Part shown: one piece after another, positions 10,041 to 19,039 of the stretch
Position numbering within the stretch: the stretch's first letter is position 1
Layout of the letters: each line of letters begins with the position of its first letter
Assembly (NCBI GenBank): GCA_050246945.1
Contig: JBFWVC010000012.1
Location: 1 to 64,000 of the forward strand
Direction of reading: 5' to 3'
Source of the DNA: JAEUMD01 sp050246945
Lineage (GTDB): Bacteria > Pseudomonadota > Alphaproteobacteria > Rhizobiales > Hyphomicrobiaceae
DNA length: 64,000 bases
The notes under the pieces: model-generated
Databases searched by the model: none
What the model was told of the DNA's origin: nothing
What the model saw: the letters and a program-made list of their open reading frames with translations, nothing else
Position numbers and translations under genes: made by a program

Positions 10041-10280
10041 ATGCCGCTCCGTTTCAAGGTTCTCTCTGTTGTCTTCCTGATCGTCTTCTTGCTGGCGCAG
10101 GAGGAGGGGTTGCAGCTTTTCAAGACTTATCACGCGACATTGGGAGCGCTCGTGTTGCTGGCCGTTTTCTCGCTGGTGGCACTATGGCCAAACAGCTCGC
10201 GCACTGATCGCGTCGATCGCTCGATGGACGGCGCGAACTGGAGCGACCGCGTTGATTTCGATAAGGTCAAACGCGATTGA
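10041..10280 (+). CDS. Small two-helix membrane protein
   Basis: 79 residues. Two hydrophobic helices (about 5-18 and 33-49) are separated by a polar loop and followed by a charged tail ending DFDKVKRD. The ATG at 10041 follows AAGG at suitable spacing; the frame is open upstream but that part looks non-coding. It is not a family I recognise. Confidence 0.5.
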   Translation: MPLRFKVLSVVFLIVFLLAQEEGLQLFKTYHATLGALVLLAVFSLVALWPNSSRTDRVDRSMDGANWSDRVDFDKVKRD

Positions 10281-10354
10281 TCGTTCGCTCACAGTGCGTC
10301 AGCGGCATTTTGCGGTTCTTTGAATCCCCTATCGTCTCCGAACTCGATCCAGAA

Positions 10355-10530
10355 GCATGTTGAGCTGAAGTGCTCGGCGGTTCAGCGTGAAAAACATGCT
10401 CAAGGACAGGCGAGCATGTTGAGCTGAAGTACACGGCTGTTCGACGCGAAAGATAAAGCAGAAACAGGTGGATGGGCCGGCCACGTGCATCCGCCGATCT
10501 TCAACGCGATCTATCGGTTGTCAGCCGAGC
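10355..10530. repeat. Palindromic repeat element, two copies
   Basis: Copy A (10355-10403) reads GCATGTTGAGCTGAAGTG...AACATGCTCAA and forms an imperfect hairpin. Copy B (10412-10460) keeps the left arm but its right arm is degenerate. The following ~70 bp ends in AACGCGATCTA, resembling the second hairpin seen at the other copies. Further copies lie at 23081, 29400 and 37648. Confidence 0.75.
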
Positions 10531-11033
10531 AAATTCCGCAGGGATAGCGCACCGGCCGGGTGGAACTAAAAATAACACCGTTCAAGAAGTCGCGAGCGCT
10601 CACGCCGACGAGAATTTAAACGTTTGATATAAATAGATTTTCAAATGTATCGGTGCGCTCTTAGGCAACCGTGCCATCTGCCGCGCCGTGTCCGCATTGA
10701 AACAATGTAACGCGCCTCACACATTGATGTGTATAGGCGTGCGTTGCGGGGGAGCGGGGAACATGCGAGGAATCTTGAATTGTGAAGTCGGGTTATTATT
10801 TGTGAATATCCGAATTGGTGCATGCAACGGAACCGGGGGTCTCAACCGTTTGTTAAGAGATGGAGCCGGTGTCGGTCGCGCCTTACGAGACATGGCCAGA
10901 CCGGCGCGGCGAACAGGCTGGGAATAGTCTATCGTGTTGAGTCTTGCGCAGATCGAGGGTGCCCGGCATCTCGAAAGGCGCGAGGGATCGGAGCTGAAAG
11001 GCTCCAGTGCGAAACGGACCTAAGGCCGGGGAA

Positions 11034-11064
11034 CTGAACACCAAACGACCTTTGGAACTGTTCA
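11034..11064 (+). promoter_or_regulatory. Stem-loop in rpoH leader
   Basis: CTGAACA (11034-11040) pairs with TGTTCAG (11058-11064), and CCAAA with TTTGG inside. The loop ends 21 bases before the rpoH ATG and just upstream of the AGAGGG ribosome-binding site. A smaller hairpin (GGAGC/GCTCC) precedes it at about 10990-11005. Control of rpoH translation by leader structure is known in other bacteria; a role here is inference. Confidence 0.5.
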
Positions 11065-11085
11065 GGCTTGGAACAGAGGGACGAG

Positions 11086-11976
11086 ATGACGACAAAGGCA
11101 TTGCCCACTGTTGCTTCAGGATCTGGGGGGCTCTCACGCTACCTGGAAGAGATTCGCCGTTACCCGATGCTGGAGCCCGATGAGGAGTACATGCTCGCCA
11201 AGCGGTGGCAGGAGCATGGGGATAGCGCAGCTGCACACAAGCTCGTGACGTCACACCTGCGCCTCGTCGCCCGGATTGCCATGGGGTACCGCGGCTACGG
11301 TCTGCCGATCGGAGAAGTAATCTCCGAGGGCAACGTTGGTCTGATGCAGGCCGTCAAGCGGTTCGAACCCGACAAGGGGTTCCGTCTGGCAACATATGCC
11401 ATGTGGTGGATACGCGCTTCCATTCAGGAATACATTCTGCGCTCGTGGAGCCTCGTAAAGATGGGCACCACCGCGGCTCAGAAGAAGCTGTTCTTCAATC
11501 TGCGCCGCGTGAAGGGTCAGTTGCAGGCGCTCGAGGAGGGAGATCTCAATCCCGAACACGTAGCCAAGATCGCCAAGAAGCTCGGTGTCAGCGAGGATGA
11601 CGTCGTTTCAATGAACCGCCGTCTCGGCGGTGACGCATCTCTCAACGCGCCGATCCGCGCCGAGGCGGAATCGGGCGAGTGGCAGGATTGGCTGGTCGAC
11701 GATTCCCCCGACCAGGAGGAACTGTTGGCCGAGTCCGAGGAACTCGACCGTCGCCGCAACTATCTGAGTGACGCCCTGTCGACATTGAATGACCGCGAAC
11801 GCCGCATTTTCGAGGCGCGCCGTCTTGCCGAAGACCCGATGACACTTGAGGATCTGTCGGTCGAGTTCGGAGTGAGTCGGGAGCGCATTCGCCAGATCGA
11901 GGTTCGAGCGTTCGAAAAGGTGCAGAAGGCAGTTACGAACTCCGCAGCCGAAGGCGAGCGCCCCGCCGCGCATTGA
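11086..11976 (+). CDS. rpoH: RNA polymerase heat-shock sigma factor RpoH (sigma-32)
   Basis: 296 residues, normal for alphaproteobacterial RpoH. Region 2 contains LVTSHLRLVARIAMGYRGYG and YAMWWIRASIQEYILRSWS. The RpoH-box stretch reads QKKLFFNLRRVKGQL, which distinguishes it from RpoD. Region 4 ends with the HTH FGVSRERIRQIEVRAFEKVQ. The start MTTKALP follows AGAGGG. A long leader with hairpins precedes it and a terminator lies ~110 bp downstream. It directs transcription of heat-shock genes. Confidence 0.96.
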   Translation: MTTKALPTVASGSGGLSRYLEEIRRYPMLEPDEEYMLAKRWQEHGDSAAAHKLVTSHLRLVARIAMGYRGYGLPIGEVISEGNVGLMQAVKRFEPDKGFRLATYAMWWIRASIQEYILRSWSLVKMGTTAAQKKLFFNLRRVKGQLQALEEGDLNPEHVAKIAKKLGVSEDDVVSMNRRLGGDASLNAPIRAEAESGEWQDWLVDDSPDQEELLAESEELDRRRNYLSDALSTLNDRERRIFEARRLAEDPMTLEDLSVEFGVSRERIRQIEVRAFEKVQKAVTNSAAEGERPAAH

Positions 11977-12086
11977 GCGCCAAGCAGCTGGCGCGCACGA
12001 TCTGGTCGATGTGCCGGCGCATCGGGATTGAACCTATGCCAGGTTCGGCTTGGTGTGTCCGCGCCGGACGGATAGATGGGCAATTG

Positions 12087-12117
12087 ACCGGCCGGCTCAG
12101 TACCGGCCGTCTTTTTT
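12087..12117 (+). terminator. Rho-independent terminator after rpoH
   Basis: A GC-rich inverted repeat (GGCCGG ... CCGGCC) is followed directly by GTCTTTTTT on the plus strand, about 110 bp after the rpoH stop. Confidence 0.75.
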
Positions 12118-12120
12118 GGT

Positions 12121-12847
12121 TCGTTGTGCGAATGAGCCTGCCTCGAGCGTCGCCACCCTCTTGTCTCGGTGATGGTGTGACGGCTCGTGTCGCGGCTGAA
12201 GTATTCGGCCGTAGATGCAACGCGAAAAAACGCCTAGGTGTGTCACGCAGAAGTGGGACGAATCGCTTACGGTTCTCACCGTGGATGAGCTTTCATCCAC
12301 CGGAGGGGACTTCCCGGGAGCAAGGCTCGGCGGGAAGCCGCGCTGGGTGCATGCGTCAGGGCAAGAGGATCGCGCCCTTGACGAGAACATTTGGTGTCGA
12401 CTCGAACCGGCGCTTTATGAGCGGCAGACGTGTGGCGGATAAGGATGGGGCCGCCCGAGGGACCGTCTGCCGGCATTTGCACCTGCAAGCCCTGAACGCC
12501 CATCTGAAAATACCGTTTTCCATCTTTCCGGATGCATGCTCAGGCCGCGACGGGTTTCTCCTGACCCGCCGCGTTGGCGCGTTGCGTGCTGCCGGCAGGA
12601 CCCCGTGCATGAATGCGCCTTGGGAAACGGTCACCACACGAAGATGGAGTGGCCCATGCCAGTGCGCCGTCATCCATACCTTGTCCCAGTAATCGTTGAG
12701 ACGTTGAAGCGTTTCCATCTTGATCTGAAACTCGATCCGAACTGGTTTATTCTGCTCTGGCGCCTGAAACCCTCTCATCCCCCAAGTAGATGTTAATCCC
12801 ATTTCGCCGGCGCCGATGTGCGATGGAGCTGCCGGCCACGAGTCGAA
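12121..12847. other. Structured non-coding stretch between rpoH and amiC
   Basis: About 730 bp with no protein I can support; open frames have skewed Arg/Pro/Cys-rich translations. Several compact hairpins are visible: GTGGATGA-GCTT-TCATCCAC (12281-12300), CTTCCCG...CGGGAAG (about 12310-12336) and a GACGGGT/ACCCGCC pair near 12547-12567. A small RNA or a long 5' leader is possible. No known RNA family is recognised. Confidence 0.35.
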
Positions 12848-12872
12848 AAGGCCGGTCCTTCGGACCGGCCTT
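12848..12872 (-). terminator. Terminator downstream of amiC
   Basis: A perfect inverted repeat AAGGCCGGTCC-TTC-GGACCGGCCTT lies 38 bp beyond the amiC stop. Read on the minus strand it ends in a TTTTC run. Confidence 0.8.
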
Positions 12873-12909
12873 CATCGTTTCACGCAACAATTCAAATTTT
12901 GAATCCGCA

Positions 12910-14247
12910 CTACAGCGGCAGTCTCGCCAGTTGCTGGCCGAAGTAGTTGTCGACTGCGTCCGTGATCGAACCGGCAACTTTCGTGCGCCACGCGTTCGAA
13001 TTCAGGAGCTCCGCGTCCTTGCGGTTTGATACGTACGCCAGTTCGATCAGCACGGAAGGGAATTGCGCGGTCTTTAGCACGCGGAACGCCGCCTGTTTGT
13101 CGGGATCGTCGCGCATGTTGGTCGACGTGCTCATGCGTGCCACCACGCTGCGGGCGAAGATGCTGGTTCGCTCCTTGGTGACGTTGATCTCGCGGCGTGC
13201 CAGGTCAGCGAGGATGTTCTTCACCGCGCCCAGGTCACCTTCGGCGGTTTTCACCGCGCTGATCTCGTCTTTGCTCAAGACCTGCTCGGCGACCTCTTCG
13301 GACGTCGAGCGCTTCAGTCTTTCGGCAACGCCGTCGCGGAGCGTGTAGATGGTGGCGCCGCGCGCTCGCGTCGTGGCGTAGTCTGCATGCACGGCGATGA
13401 ACAGGCTGGCATTGTGCCGTTCAGCGAACGCGCGGCGCGCATCGAGTTCGACGAAGACGTCTGTCTCGCGCGTCATTATGACCTTGTAGCGTCCGGTGTC
13501 CTCCAGCTTCTCCTTGAGAACCTTGGAGAACGCCAGCACGACGTCCTTCTCGACAGTCCCGGATTTGGTCGCGCCCGAATCATGGCCGCCATGCCCCGGA
13601 TCGATCACGATGATCGGTTTGAACGCGCGAGCGGCGCGCGTGTCCGGCGTTTCGGCAGGCCGCGGCAGGGGCGGCTGGAAGCCGAGCTTGGCGGGGGGGA
13701 AATCGAGCGCCGCGGTCCGCTCGGATTTGAGTGCCGTTGAAACCGGGGCAATGTCGAGTGCGAGCTGATAGCCCGGGCCATCCGCAGCCTTGCTCAGCTT
13801 CTGATGTTCCACCACCACTGGCGCCGTCACCTCGATGATGACGCGCTGGCGGCCGGGCGCGGAAATGCCGCCTCGGAACGACTTGATAAGGCCGACCGGC
13901 GTCTCACCGATCATGTTCGGCAGATCGAGCCGCGCGTTGCCCAATTCGACGATCACGCGGTTCGGTTTGGAGAGTGCGAAAACGGAGAAGTTGACCCTCT
14001 TTTCGAGGCCGATCACGAAGCGCGTACGCTTGGCCGTCGCCTCCAAAGTCCCGTCGGTGGTGACGCCGGACCCCGCCTGAGGCGGCTCGCCGGTGGGCAG
14101 GGATGGGAGTGGCGGCGGCGGCTCGGTCGACGCCAAGGCGGCAGCCAATGTCTGCCCCTGAGCGGCAGGCCCGGCTGCAAGGCAGGCCATCAGCACCAGC
14201 GGCAGTAACACGACATGGCTCGCGCCCCGCGGGCGCGGCAAAGCCAT
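12910..14247 (-). CDS. amiC: N-acetylmuramoyl-L-alanine amidase (AmiC type)
   Basis: About 445 residues. A signal peptide (about 8-32) is followed by an AMIN domain (about 70-165, KRTRFVIGLEKRVNFSVFAL) and a zinc-dependent Amidase_3 domain (about 215-440). Zinc and catalytic motifs include IVIDPGHGGHDSGA, EKDVVLAF, SLFIAVHADY and the late Glu in FPSVLIELAYVSN. It cleaves the amide between MurNAc and the stem peptide during daughter-cell separation. The start at 14247 puts the hydrophobic signal close to the N-terminus; a longer frame upstream adds a non-signal-like extension. TAACCTTAAC occurs on its strand about 110 bp upstream. Confidence 0.9.
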   Translation of the reverse strand: MALPRPRGASHVVLLPLVLMACLAAGPAAQGQTLAAALASTEPPPPLPSLPTGEPPQAGSGVTTDGTLEATAKRTRFVIGLEKRVNFSVFALSKPNRVIVELGNARLDLPNMIGETPVGLIKSFRGGISAPGRQRVIIEVTAPVVVEHQKLSKAADGPGYQLALDIAPVSTALKSERTAALDFPPAKLGFQPPLPRPAETPDTRAARAFKPIIVIDPGHGGHDSGATKSGTVEKDVVLAFSKVLKEKLEDTGRYKVIMTRETDVFVELDARRAFAERHNASLFIAVHADYATTRARGATIYTLRDGVAERLKRSTSEEVAEQVLSKDEISAVKTAEGDLGAVKNILADLARREINVTKERTSIFARSVVARMSTSTNMRDDPDKQAAFRVLKTAQFPSVLIELAYVSNRKDAELLNSNAWRTKVAGSITDAVDNYFGQQLARLPL

Positions 14248-14474
14248 TGAATCCCTCACGTTCGACCCCCGTCTTACGCAATACGGTCCGCTCTCGCGGG
14301 CACGGGAACGATGCCGCATGAAAATGGCCGTTTCCGGGTCATCCTCAGGCGTTGTTAAGGTTATCGCTCTGAAAGGGTAAACGTTTGGCTAACGCGGCCT
14401 CGTGCGAGCCCGCAAATCCGCAGGCCGGTCGACCGGGTGTGATACAACTCGAGGTCAGAAGCCGGGAGGCCCCG

Positions 14475-14972
14475 CTATTCGGCCGCCTTCGGCTTGGTAA
14501 CCGCGATGGTTTCGCCCGCATGCCAGCGATCGAGTGCGCTGTCGTCCGCCTCGCGGGCATCCACCCAGCCGCCGCCACCGTCCGCCCGTGTCTCCTTCTT
14601 CCAGAAGGGTGCGCGGGTCTTAAGGTAGTCCATCAGGAATTCGGCGGCTTCGAAAGCTGCGTGCCGGTGCCGCGAGGCCGTCACGACCAGCACGATGTTG
14701 TCGCCGGGCTTCAAAGTCCCGTAGCGGTGTATGATAGCGCTTGCCTGCAGTGGCCAGCGGCGCTGGGCTTCCGCCTCGATCCGCTCCAGTTCGGCTTCCG
14801 TCATGCCGGGATAGTGTTCCAGCGTCATTTCGGTGATTGCCCCGCCCTCGCGGTCCCCGCTGCGCACGGTACCCGTGAACGTCACGACGGCGCCGATGTC
14901 AGTGCGGCCCGATGTCAGCTGGCGTATTTCCACGCCGACGTCGAAGTCCTGCTCCTGTACGCGCACAGCCAT
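14475..14972 (-). CDS. moaE: Molybdopterin synthase catalytic subunit MoaE
   Basis: 165 residues. MoaE features are VVTFTGTVRSGDREGGAITEM, LEHYPGM, IIHRYGTLKPGDNIV, the ASRHRHAAFEAAEFLMDYLK helix and APFWKKE with the catalytic lysines. With MoaD thiocarboxylate it converts precursor Z to molybdopterin. It starts 3 bp after the moaD stop. The cofactor would be needed by the SoxC-like molybdoenzyme at 45530. Confidence 0.95.
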   Translation of the reverse strand: MAVRVQEQDFDVGVEIRQLTSGRTDIGAVVTFTGTVRSGDREGGAITEMTLEHYPGMTEAELERIEAEAQRRWPLQASAIIHRYGTLKPGDNIVLVVTASRHRHAAFEAAEFLMDYLKTRAPFWKKETRADGGGGWVDAREADDSALDRWHAGETIAVTKPKAAE

Positions 14973-14975
14973 GGT

Positions 14976-15251
14976 CTAGCCTCCCGTGACCGGAGGGAAG
15001 AATGCGATCTCGCGAGCGCCGGCTAGCGGTGTCGTGGGCTTCACATGTGTCTGGTCGACGGCCGCGCGAACGACATCTGGCCTCGAAAACGCCGATTCGA
15101 ATTCGGGACCGCGCGTCCTCAGCCAGCCGACCAGATCGGATATCGTCCTGACGCCGTCGGGCAGTTCCACAGTCTCCTCGGCACATCCCGTTTTTTCGCG
15201 AACCCACGCGAAATAGAGGATCCTCACCGTTGCTGGGGTGTTGTCCGTCAT
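14976..15251 (-). CDS. moaD: Molybdopterin synthase sulfur carrier subunit MoaD
   Basis: 91 residues with a ubiquitin-like fold and the obligatory C-terminal Gly-Gly (FFPPVTGG) that is adenylated and thiocarboxylated. The N-terminal VRILYFAWVREKTG is typical. It is immediately upstream of moaE and downstream of pgsA. Confidence 0.94.
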   Translation of the reverse strand: MTDNTPATVRILYFAWVREKTGCAEETVELPDGVRTISDLVGWLRTRGPEFESAFSRPDVVRAAVDQTHVKPTTPLAGAREIAFFPPVTGG

Positions 15252-15347
15252 CGCATTGCCTTGCCTGTCGTGACCTGTGTCATCCGATTGAGACGTGGCG
15301 CCTGCAGCCCCTTCGGCGGGGGCGCCCCGCTCTTGCAGCAGCCGTTC

Positions 15348-15935
15348 CTAATGAGAGATGGCGTGTTTCACGCCCGCTTTCAAATAGTCATAGCCGGTCC
15401 ACAACGTCAGGACCGCCGCGAGCCACAGCAGAGCGATACCGGTCATTTCCAGCCCCGACACGTACTTTTCCGCCGCCGGACCCGCCAGCAGTACTGCCAG
15501 CGCGACCATCTGAACCGTGGTTTTCCACTTGGCGAGCACCGAGACGCGCACCTTGACGTTGAGCTCGGCCAGGAATTCGCGCAGGCCAGAAACCAGGATT
15601 TCGCGGCACAGGATAATGACCGCCGCCCAGATCGAAATTTGCCCGATCGTCCCGTCGTAAACGAGCATCATGAGCGCCGCGCCGACAAGAAGTTTGTCGG
15701 CAATCGGGTCCAGCATCGCCCCCAGCGTGGATTGCTGTTCCCAGGCACGGGCAAGGTACCCGTCGAGCCAATCGGTGATGCCGGCGAGGACGAACAGTCC
15801 GAAAGCGGACCACCGCGCCGCGTCGCCTTTCAGGAAATAGAGGCACGCAACGAGAGCCGGCACCGCAGCGATCCGCCCGTAGGTGAGGATGTTCGGCAGT
15901 GAAAGGGGTGCAGGTCTGGCAGGTGCGACGGTCAT
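15348..15935 (-). CDS. pgsA: CDP-diacylglycerol-glycerol-3-phosphate phosphatidyltransferase
   Basis: 195 residues with about 5-6 TM helices. The CDP-alcohol phosphotransferase signature D-G-x2-A-R-x8-G-x3-D-x3-D is present in DGYLARAWEQQSTLGAMLDP followed by IADK. It makes phosphatidylglycerophosphate, the committed step to PG and cardiolipin. The start MTVAPARPAP (15935) is chosen over an upstream in-frame Met because the family starts shortly before SLPNILTYGRI. It lies in the conserved uvrC-pgsA-moaD-moaE neighbourhood. Confidence 0.92.
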   Translation of the reverse strand: MTVAPARPAPLSLPNILTYGRIAAVPALVACLYFLKGDAARWSAFGLFVLAGITDWLDGYLARAWEQQSTLGAMLDPIADKLLVGAALMMLVYDGTIGQISIWAAVIILCREILVSGLREFLAELNVKVRVSVLAKWKTTVQMVALAVLLAGPAAEKYVSGLEMTGIALLWLAAVLTLWTGYDYLKAGVKHAISH

Positions 15936-16107
15936 GCGCGTGTTTCGTACACCACCAACCCGTTTCGTCAATGGGGCTTGGCGGCAACGCCAGCAATGAC
16001 GGTGAAATTCGCCGTCGGTGGGTCAAAAAAGGCCATCGGCCCGGCCGCCGAAACAAGGCAGCGTCCGTGTGCGGTCCAATGGGCGAGGGGCGTGTGAATG
16101 ACCCCTG

Positions 16108-16710
16108 TCAGCGTTTGGGAATTGCGGTGATGTTGATGAGGCCGTTCTTGCCGCCGCTCGCAGGCCTGTAATGATAGAGGAAGACAGCAAGCTCGTCGTT
16201 GACACCTACCCACATGCGCGCCTTGAGCGGGCCTTGGTCGAACTCGCTGTCGTTGGCGCGGCCTACCAGATCTTTCAGCTCCCGGGTGGCCGCGTCATGA
16301 TCCATCGCCGCCGAGATGACCGAGCATGAATAGGCTTGCGCTCCCGCAAAATCGGGCAGCAAGGCCGCGACTTTCTCGTCCACGTCAGAGACAGCATAGG
16401 CAACCGAATAGGCCTTGCCCGATTGGTGCAGGCGCCACGCCTTGAGTGTCCTGGGCGTAACCGCTGGCTTGAACGGCGCGAGTGCCGCGCCCGTCAATTC
16501 TGTCCAGCCCTTGATCTGGGCGGCGGCTTCAACGGCCTCGACGTTCGGGACGGTATCATAACACGTGCTTTTGAACAGTGAGATGAGCTGCGTCGTGCCC
16601 CCGGAGCGGTCGTCGTTTCCCGAATTCAGTGCTGCGGAGCTGGGAAGGCTTGCAATGGCCAGTAGCGCGCCAGAGGCAAGGGTGGACAGAACGCGGGTTT
16701 TCACTGACAT
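16108..16710 (-). CDS. Secreted protein of unknown function
   Basis: 200 residues. A clear Sec signal peptide (about 1-27, ending LPSSAALNS) precedes a periplasmic domain with ISLFKSTCYDTVPNVEAVEAAA and a second Cys in AYSCSVISAAMD, which could pair. It resembles the NMCC_0638 family of small alphaproteobacterial exported proteins. It sits between uvrC and pgsA on the same strand. Confidence 0.65.
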   Translation of the reverse strand: MSVKTRVLSTLASGALLAIASLPSSAALNSGNDDRSGGTTQLISLFKSTCYDTVPNVEAVEAAAQIKGWTELTGAALAPFKPAVTPRTLKAWRLHQSGKAYSVAYAVSDVDEKVAALLPDFAGAQAYSCSVISAAMDHDAATRELKDLVGRANDSEFDQGPLKARMWVGVNDELAVFLYHYRPASGGKNGLINITAIPKR

Positions 16711-16815
16711 CGTATCGGCCTTTCGTCATCTCGTTGTCGATGCCGAGACGATGCGGCTCACGCTCGCGGCCGTCAGTTTCCGCGGTTACAGGCGTTCGGC
16801 GGTGCTTCCCGCTGC

Positions 16816-19008
16816 TCACCCGCGCCGTTCGTGGAAGAAATCGTAGATCTTCTGCGCCATCTCCGCGGAAATTCCAGAGACAGCCTTGAGATCCTCCACG
16901 CCTGCGCGCGACACCGCCTTGGCTGATCCGAAATGCGCCATCAATGCGCGTTTGCGCGTCGGCCCGATCCCACCGATCTCGTCCAGAGGATTGGCGCTGA
17001 TACTCTTCGCGCGTTTGGCGCGATGTGTGCCGATTGCGAATCGATGCGCCTCGTCGCGCAGGCGTTGCACGAAATAGAGGACCGGATCGCGCGGCTCCAG
17101 CATCGATGGCGCGCGCCCATCCGTGAAATGGAAGTGCTCGCGGCCCGCGTCGCGGTCTGGACCCTTGGCTACGCCGATCATCGCGATATCCGCAATGCCG
17201 AGGTCCGCCATCACCGCGCGAGCCACCTCCAATTGGCCCTTGCCGCCGTCGATAAGCACGAGATCCGGACGCTCGGGAAACAAGCCGTCGCCCTCGTCGA
17301 TCGCGTCCTGCCCGTCCATGCCCTCGGTTGCGACACCGGCGAGCGCATCGTCTTCACTGGAAGCTTCCTCGTGTAGCCGCAGCGCGCCGAACGCCAGACC
17401 GTCCTTGCTGCGCACAGACGCTGGCGGCTCCGTCACCCGCGAATGCGTTTGAGCCTCGTTGGGCAAATCCGCCGAGCTGCTGACATCGTCTCCGGCAACC
17501 TCAACCGTGGCCGCCTGTTCGACGTCTTCGCCTCCCGAAAGCTCCGCCAAGCGTCGGAACCGCCTAGTCAGCACCTCGCGCATCATGGCGTAGTCGTCGC
17601 CCGGCGCGAGTGTTTCTGACTTGATGTTGAACTTGCGGTAGGCCTTCTTGACGAACCCCTCGGCGCCCGCAACGATCATGGCCCCGACGGCATTGGTGCC
17701 CTGGATGTGGGAGTTGTCGAACACCTCGATGCGGCGTGGTGCACGCTCCAGTGCGAAACGCTCGGCAAGCCCTTCGAGCAGCCGCGCCTGCGAAGAACTC
17801 TCCGCCAGCTTGCGCCCGAGCGCCTCCTTGGCGTTGGCCAGTGCATGTTCGACCAGGCCCGACTTCACCCCACGCTGTGGCACGCGGATCTCCACGCGCC
17901 GTTCGGTCTTGGTGCTGAGCGCTTCAGCCAGAAGCGCGCGGTTCTCGATCTCGTGCGAAAGCAGGATGAGCCGCGGCGCCGGCTTGTCGTCATAGAACTG
18001 GGCAACGAAGGAATCGAGCACGTCGGCCACGTCGAATGTGCGGTCGGCTTTCGGGAAATAGGCGCGGTTGCCCCAGTTCTGGCCGGTGCGGAAGAAGAAC
18101 ACCTGCACGCATGTCTGCCCGCCGTCCTGGTGCGCCGCGAAGATATCGGCCTCCTCCACGCCTTCCGGGTTGATGGCCTGGTCCGACGTCACGTGTGCGA
18201 GCGCGCTGAGCCGGTCGCGGAATCGCGCCGCCCTTTCGAATTCGAGCGCATCGGACGCCTCCTGCATGAGCCGCTGATACATCTCGCGCACGTTCTGGCT
18301 TTCGCCCTTGAGGAACCGGCGAGCCTCCTCCACCAGGCGGCCGTAGTCCTCGACACTGATCTCTGCCGTGCACGGCGCCGCGCAACGCTTGATTTGATAG
18401 AGCAGGCACGGCCGCGTGCGGCTTTCATAGACGCTGTCGGAGCATGTCCTCAGCAGGAAGGCGCGTTGCAGCATGTTGATTGTCCGCGTCACTGCGCCAG
18501 CAGACGCAAATGGTCCGAAATAGTCCCCCTTGCGGTTGCGCGCGCCACGGTGCTTCAGGATCTGCGGTGCGGCGTGATCGCGCGTGATGAGGATATAGGG
18601 GAATGACTTGTCGTCCCGCATGAGGACGTTGAAGCGCGGCCGGAACCGCTTGATCAGATTGGCTTCCAGAAGCAGCGCTTCCGCCTCGGTGCGGACCGAG
18701 ACGAATTCCATCGACGCGGTCGCCGCGATCATGCGGGCGATGCGGTTTGTGTGCCCGCCGAGACGCGCGTAGTTGGAGACGCGTGTCTTCAGGTTGCGCG
18801 CTTTGCCGACATAGATTACGTCGCCCGCGGCATCGAGCATGCGGTAGACGCCCGGCAAGGACGGCAGATCCTTGAGCACGCGCTGGATGACTGCCGGTCC
18901 CGTGGTGCCGGCAGGCGCTCTTGCCCTGTCGCCGTCGGTATGGGCGGCCTGTACGGCTGGGGGCTGTTCCGCGCCTCTCTTCTCGCCGGGGTTCTGCTTC
19001 GTGGACAT
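16816..19008 (-). CDS. uvrC: Excinuclease ABC subunit C
   Basis: 730 residues. Domains are an N-terminal GIY-YIG nuclease (about 50-135, LPGVYRMLDAAGDVIYVGKA), a Cys-rich RTCSDSVYESRTRPCLLYQI region, a UVR motif, an RNase H-like nuclease with FDNSHIQGTNAVGAMIV and VLIDGGKGQL, and C-terminal helix-hairpin-helix motifs (IGGIGPTRKRALMAHFG). UvrC makes both incisions in nucleotide excision repair. It is ~100 residues longer than usual because of an ~87-residue acidic, Ser/Glu-rich insert (about 17276-17537) between FRRLAELSG and RPDLVLIDGG. The start at 19008 lies 31 bp after the stop of the P-ATPase gene. Confidence 0.95.
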   Translation of the reverse strand: MSTKQNPGEKRGAEQPPAVQAAHTDGDRARAPAGTTGPAVIQRVLKDLPSLPGVYRMLDAAGDVIYVGKARNLKTRVSNYARLGGHTNRIARMIAATASMEFVSVRTEAEALLLEANLIKRFRPRFNVLMRDDKSFPYILITRDHAAPQILKHRGARNRKGDYFGPFASAGAVTRTINMLQRAFLLRTCSDSVYESRTRPCLLYQIKRCAAPCTAEISVEDYGRLVEEARRFLKGESQNVREMYQRLMQEASDALEFERAARFRDRLSALAHVTSDQAINPEGVEEADIFAAHQDGGQTCVQVFFFRTGQNWGNRAYFPKADRTFDVADVLDSFVAQFYDDKPAPRLILLSHEIENRALLAEALSTKTERRVEIRVPQRGVKSGLVEHALANAKEALGRKLAESSSQARLLEGLAERFALERAPRRIEVFDNSHIQGTNAVGAMIVAGAEGFVKKAYRKFNIKSETLAPGDDYAMMREVLTRRFRRLAELSGGEDVEQAATVEVAGDDVSSSADLPNEAQTHSRVTEPPASVRSKDGLAFGALRLHEEASSEDDALAGVATEGMDGQDAIDEGDGLFPERPDLVLIDGGKGQLEVARAVMADLGIADIAMIGVAKGPDRDAGREHFHFTDGRAPSMLEPRDPVLYFVQRLRDEAHRFAIGTHRAKRAKSISANPLDEIGGIGPTRKRALMAHFGSAKAVSRAGVEDLKAVSGISAEMAQKIYDFFHERRG

Positions 19009-19039
19009 GCCGCAGGTTTGGGGTTGCCGTGTTCGCCCG

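Larger units (their letters stand above)
10281..11085. other. Long leader/intergenic region upstream of rpoH
   Basis: About 800 bp with no gene I can support. It contains two copies of the palindromic repeat (10355-10530), an AT-rich stretch near 10610-10650, a palindrome at 10718-10733 (ACACAT-TG-ATGTGT) with flanking GCCT/AGGC complementarity, and a CTTGAA at 10774 followed about 20 bp later by a TATT-rich stretch that could be a sigma-32-like promoter. Hairpins near the rpoH start are listed separately. Confidence 0.5.

Noticed and set aside
11973..12692. Plus-strand frame after rpoH
   Set aside because: It runs through the rpoH terminator and several hairpins, and its composition (Arg, Gly, Cys, Ser) is that of non-coding GC-rich DNA.
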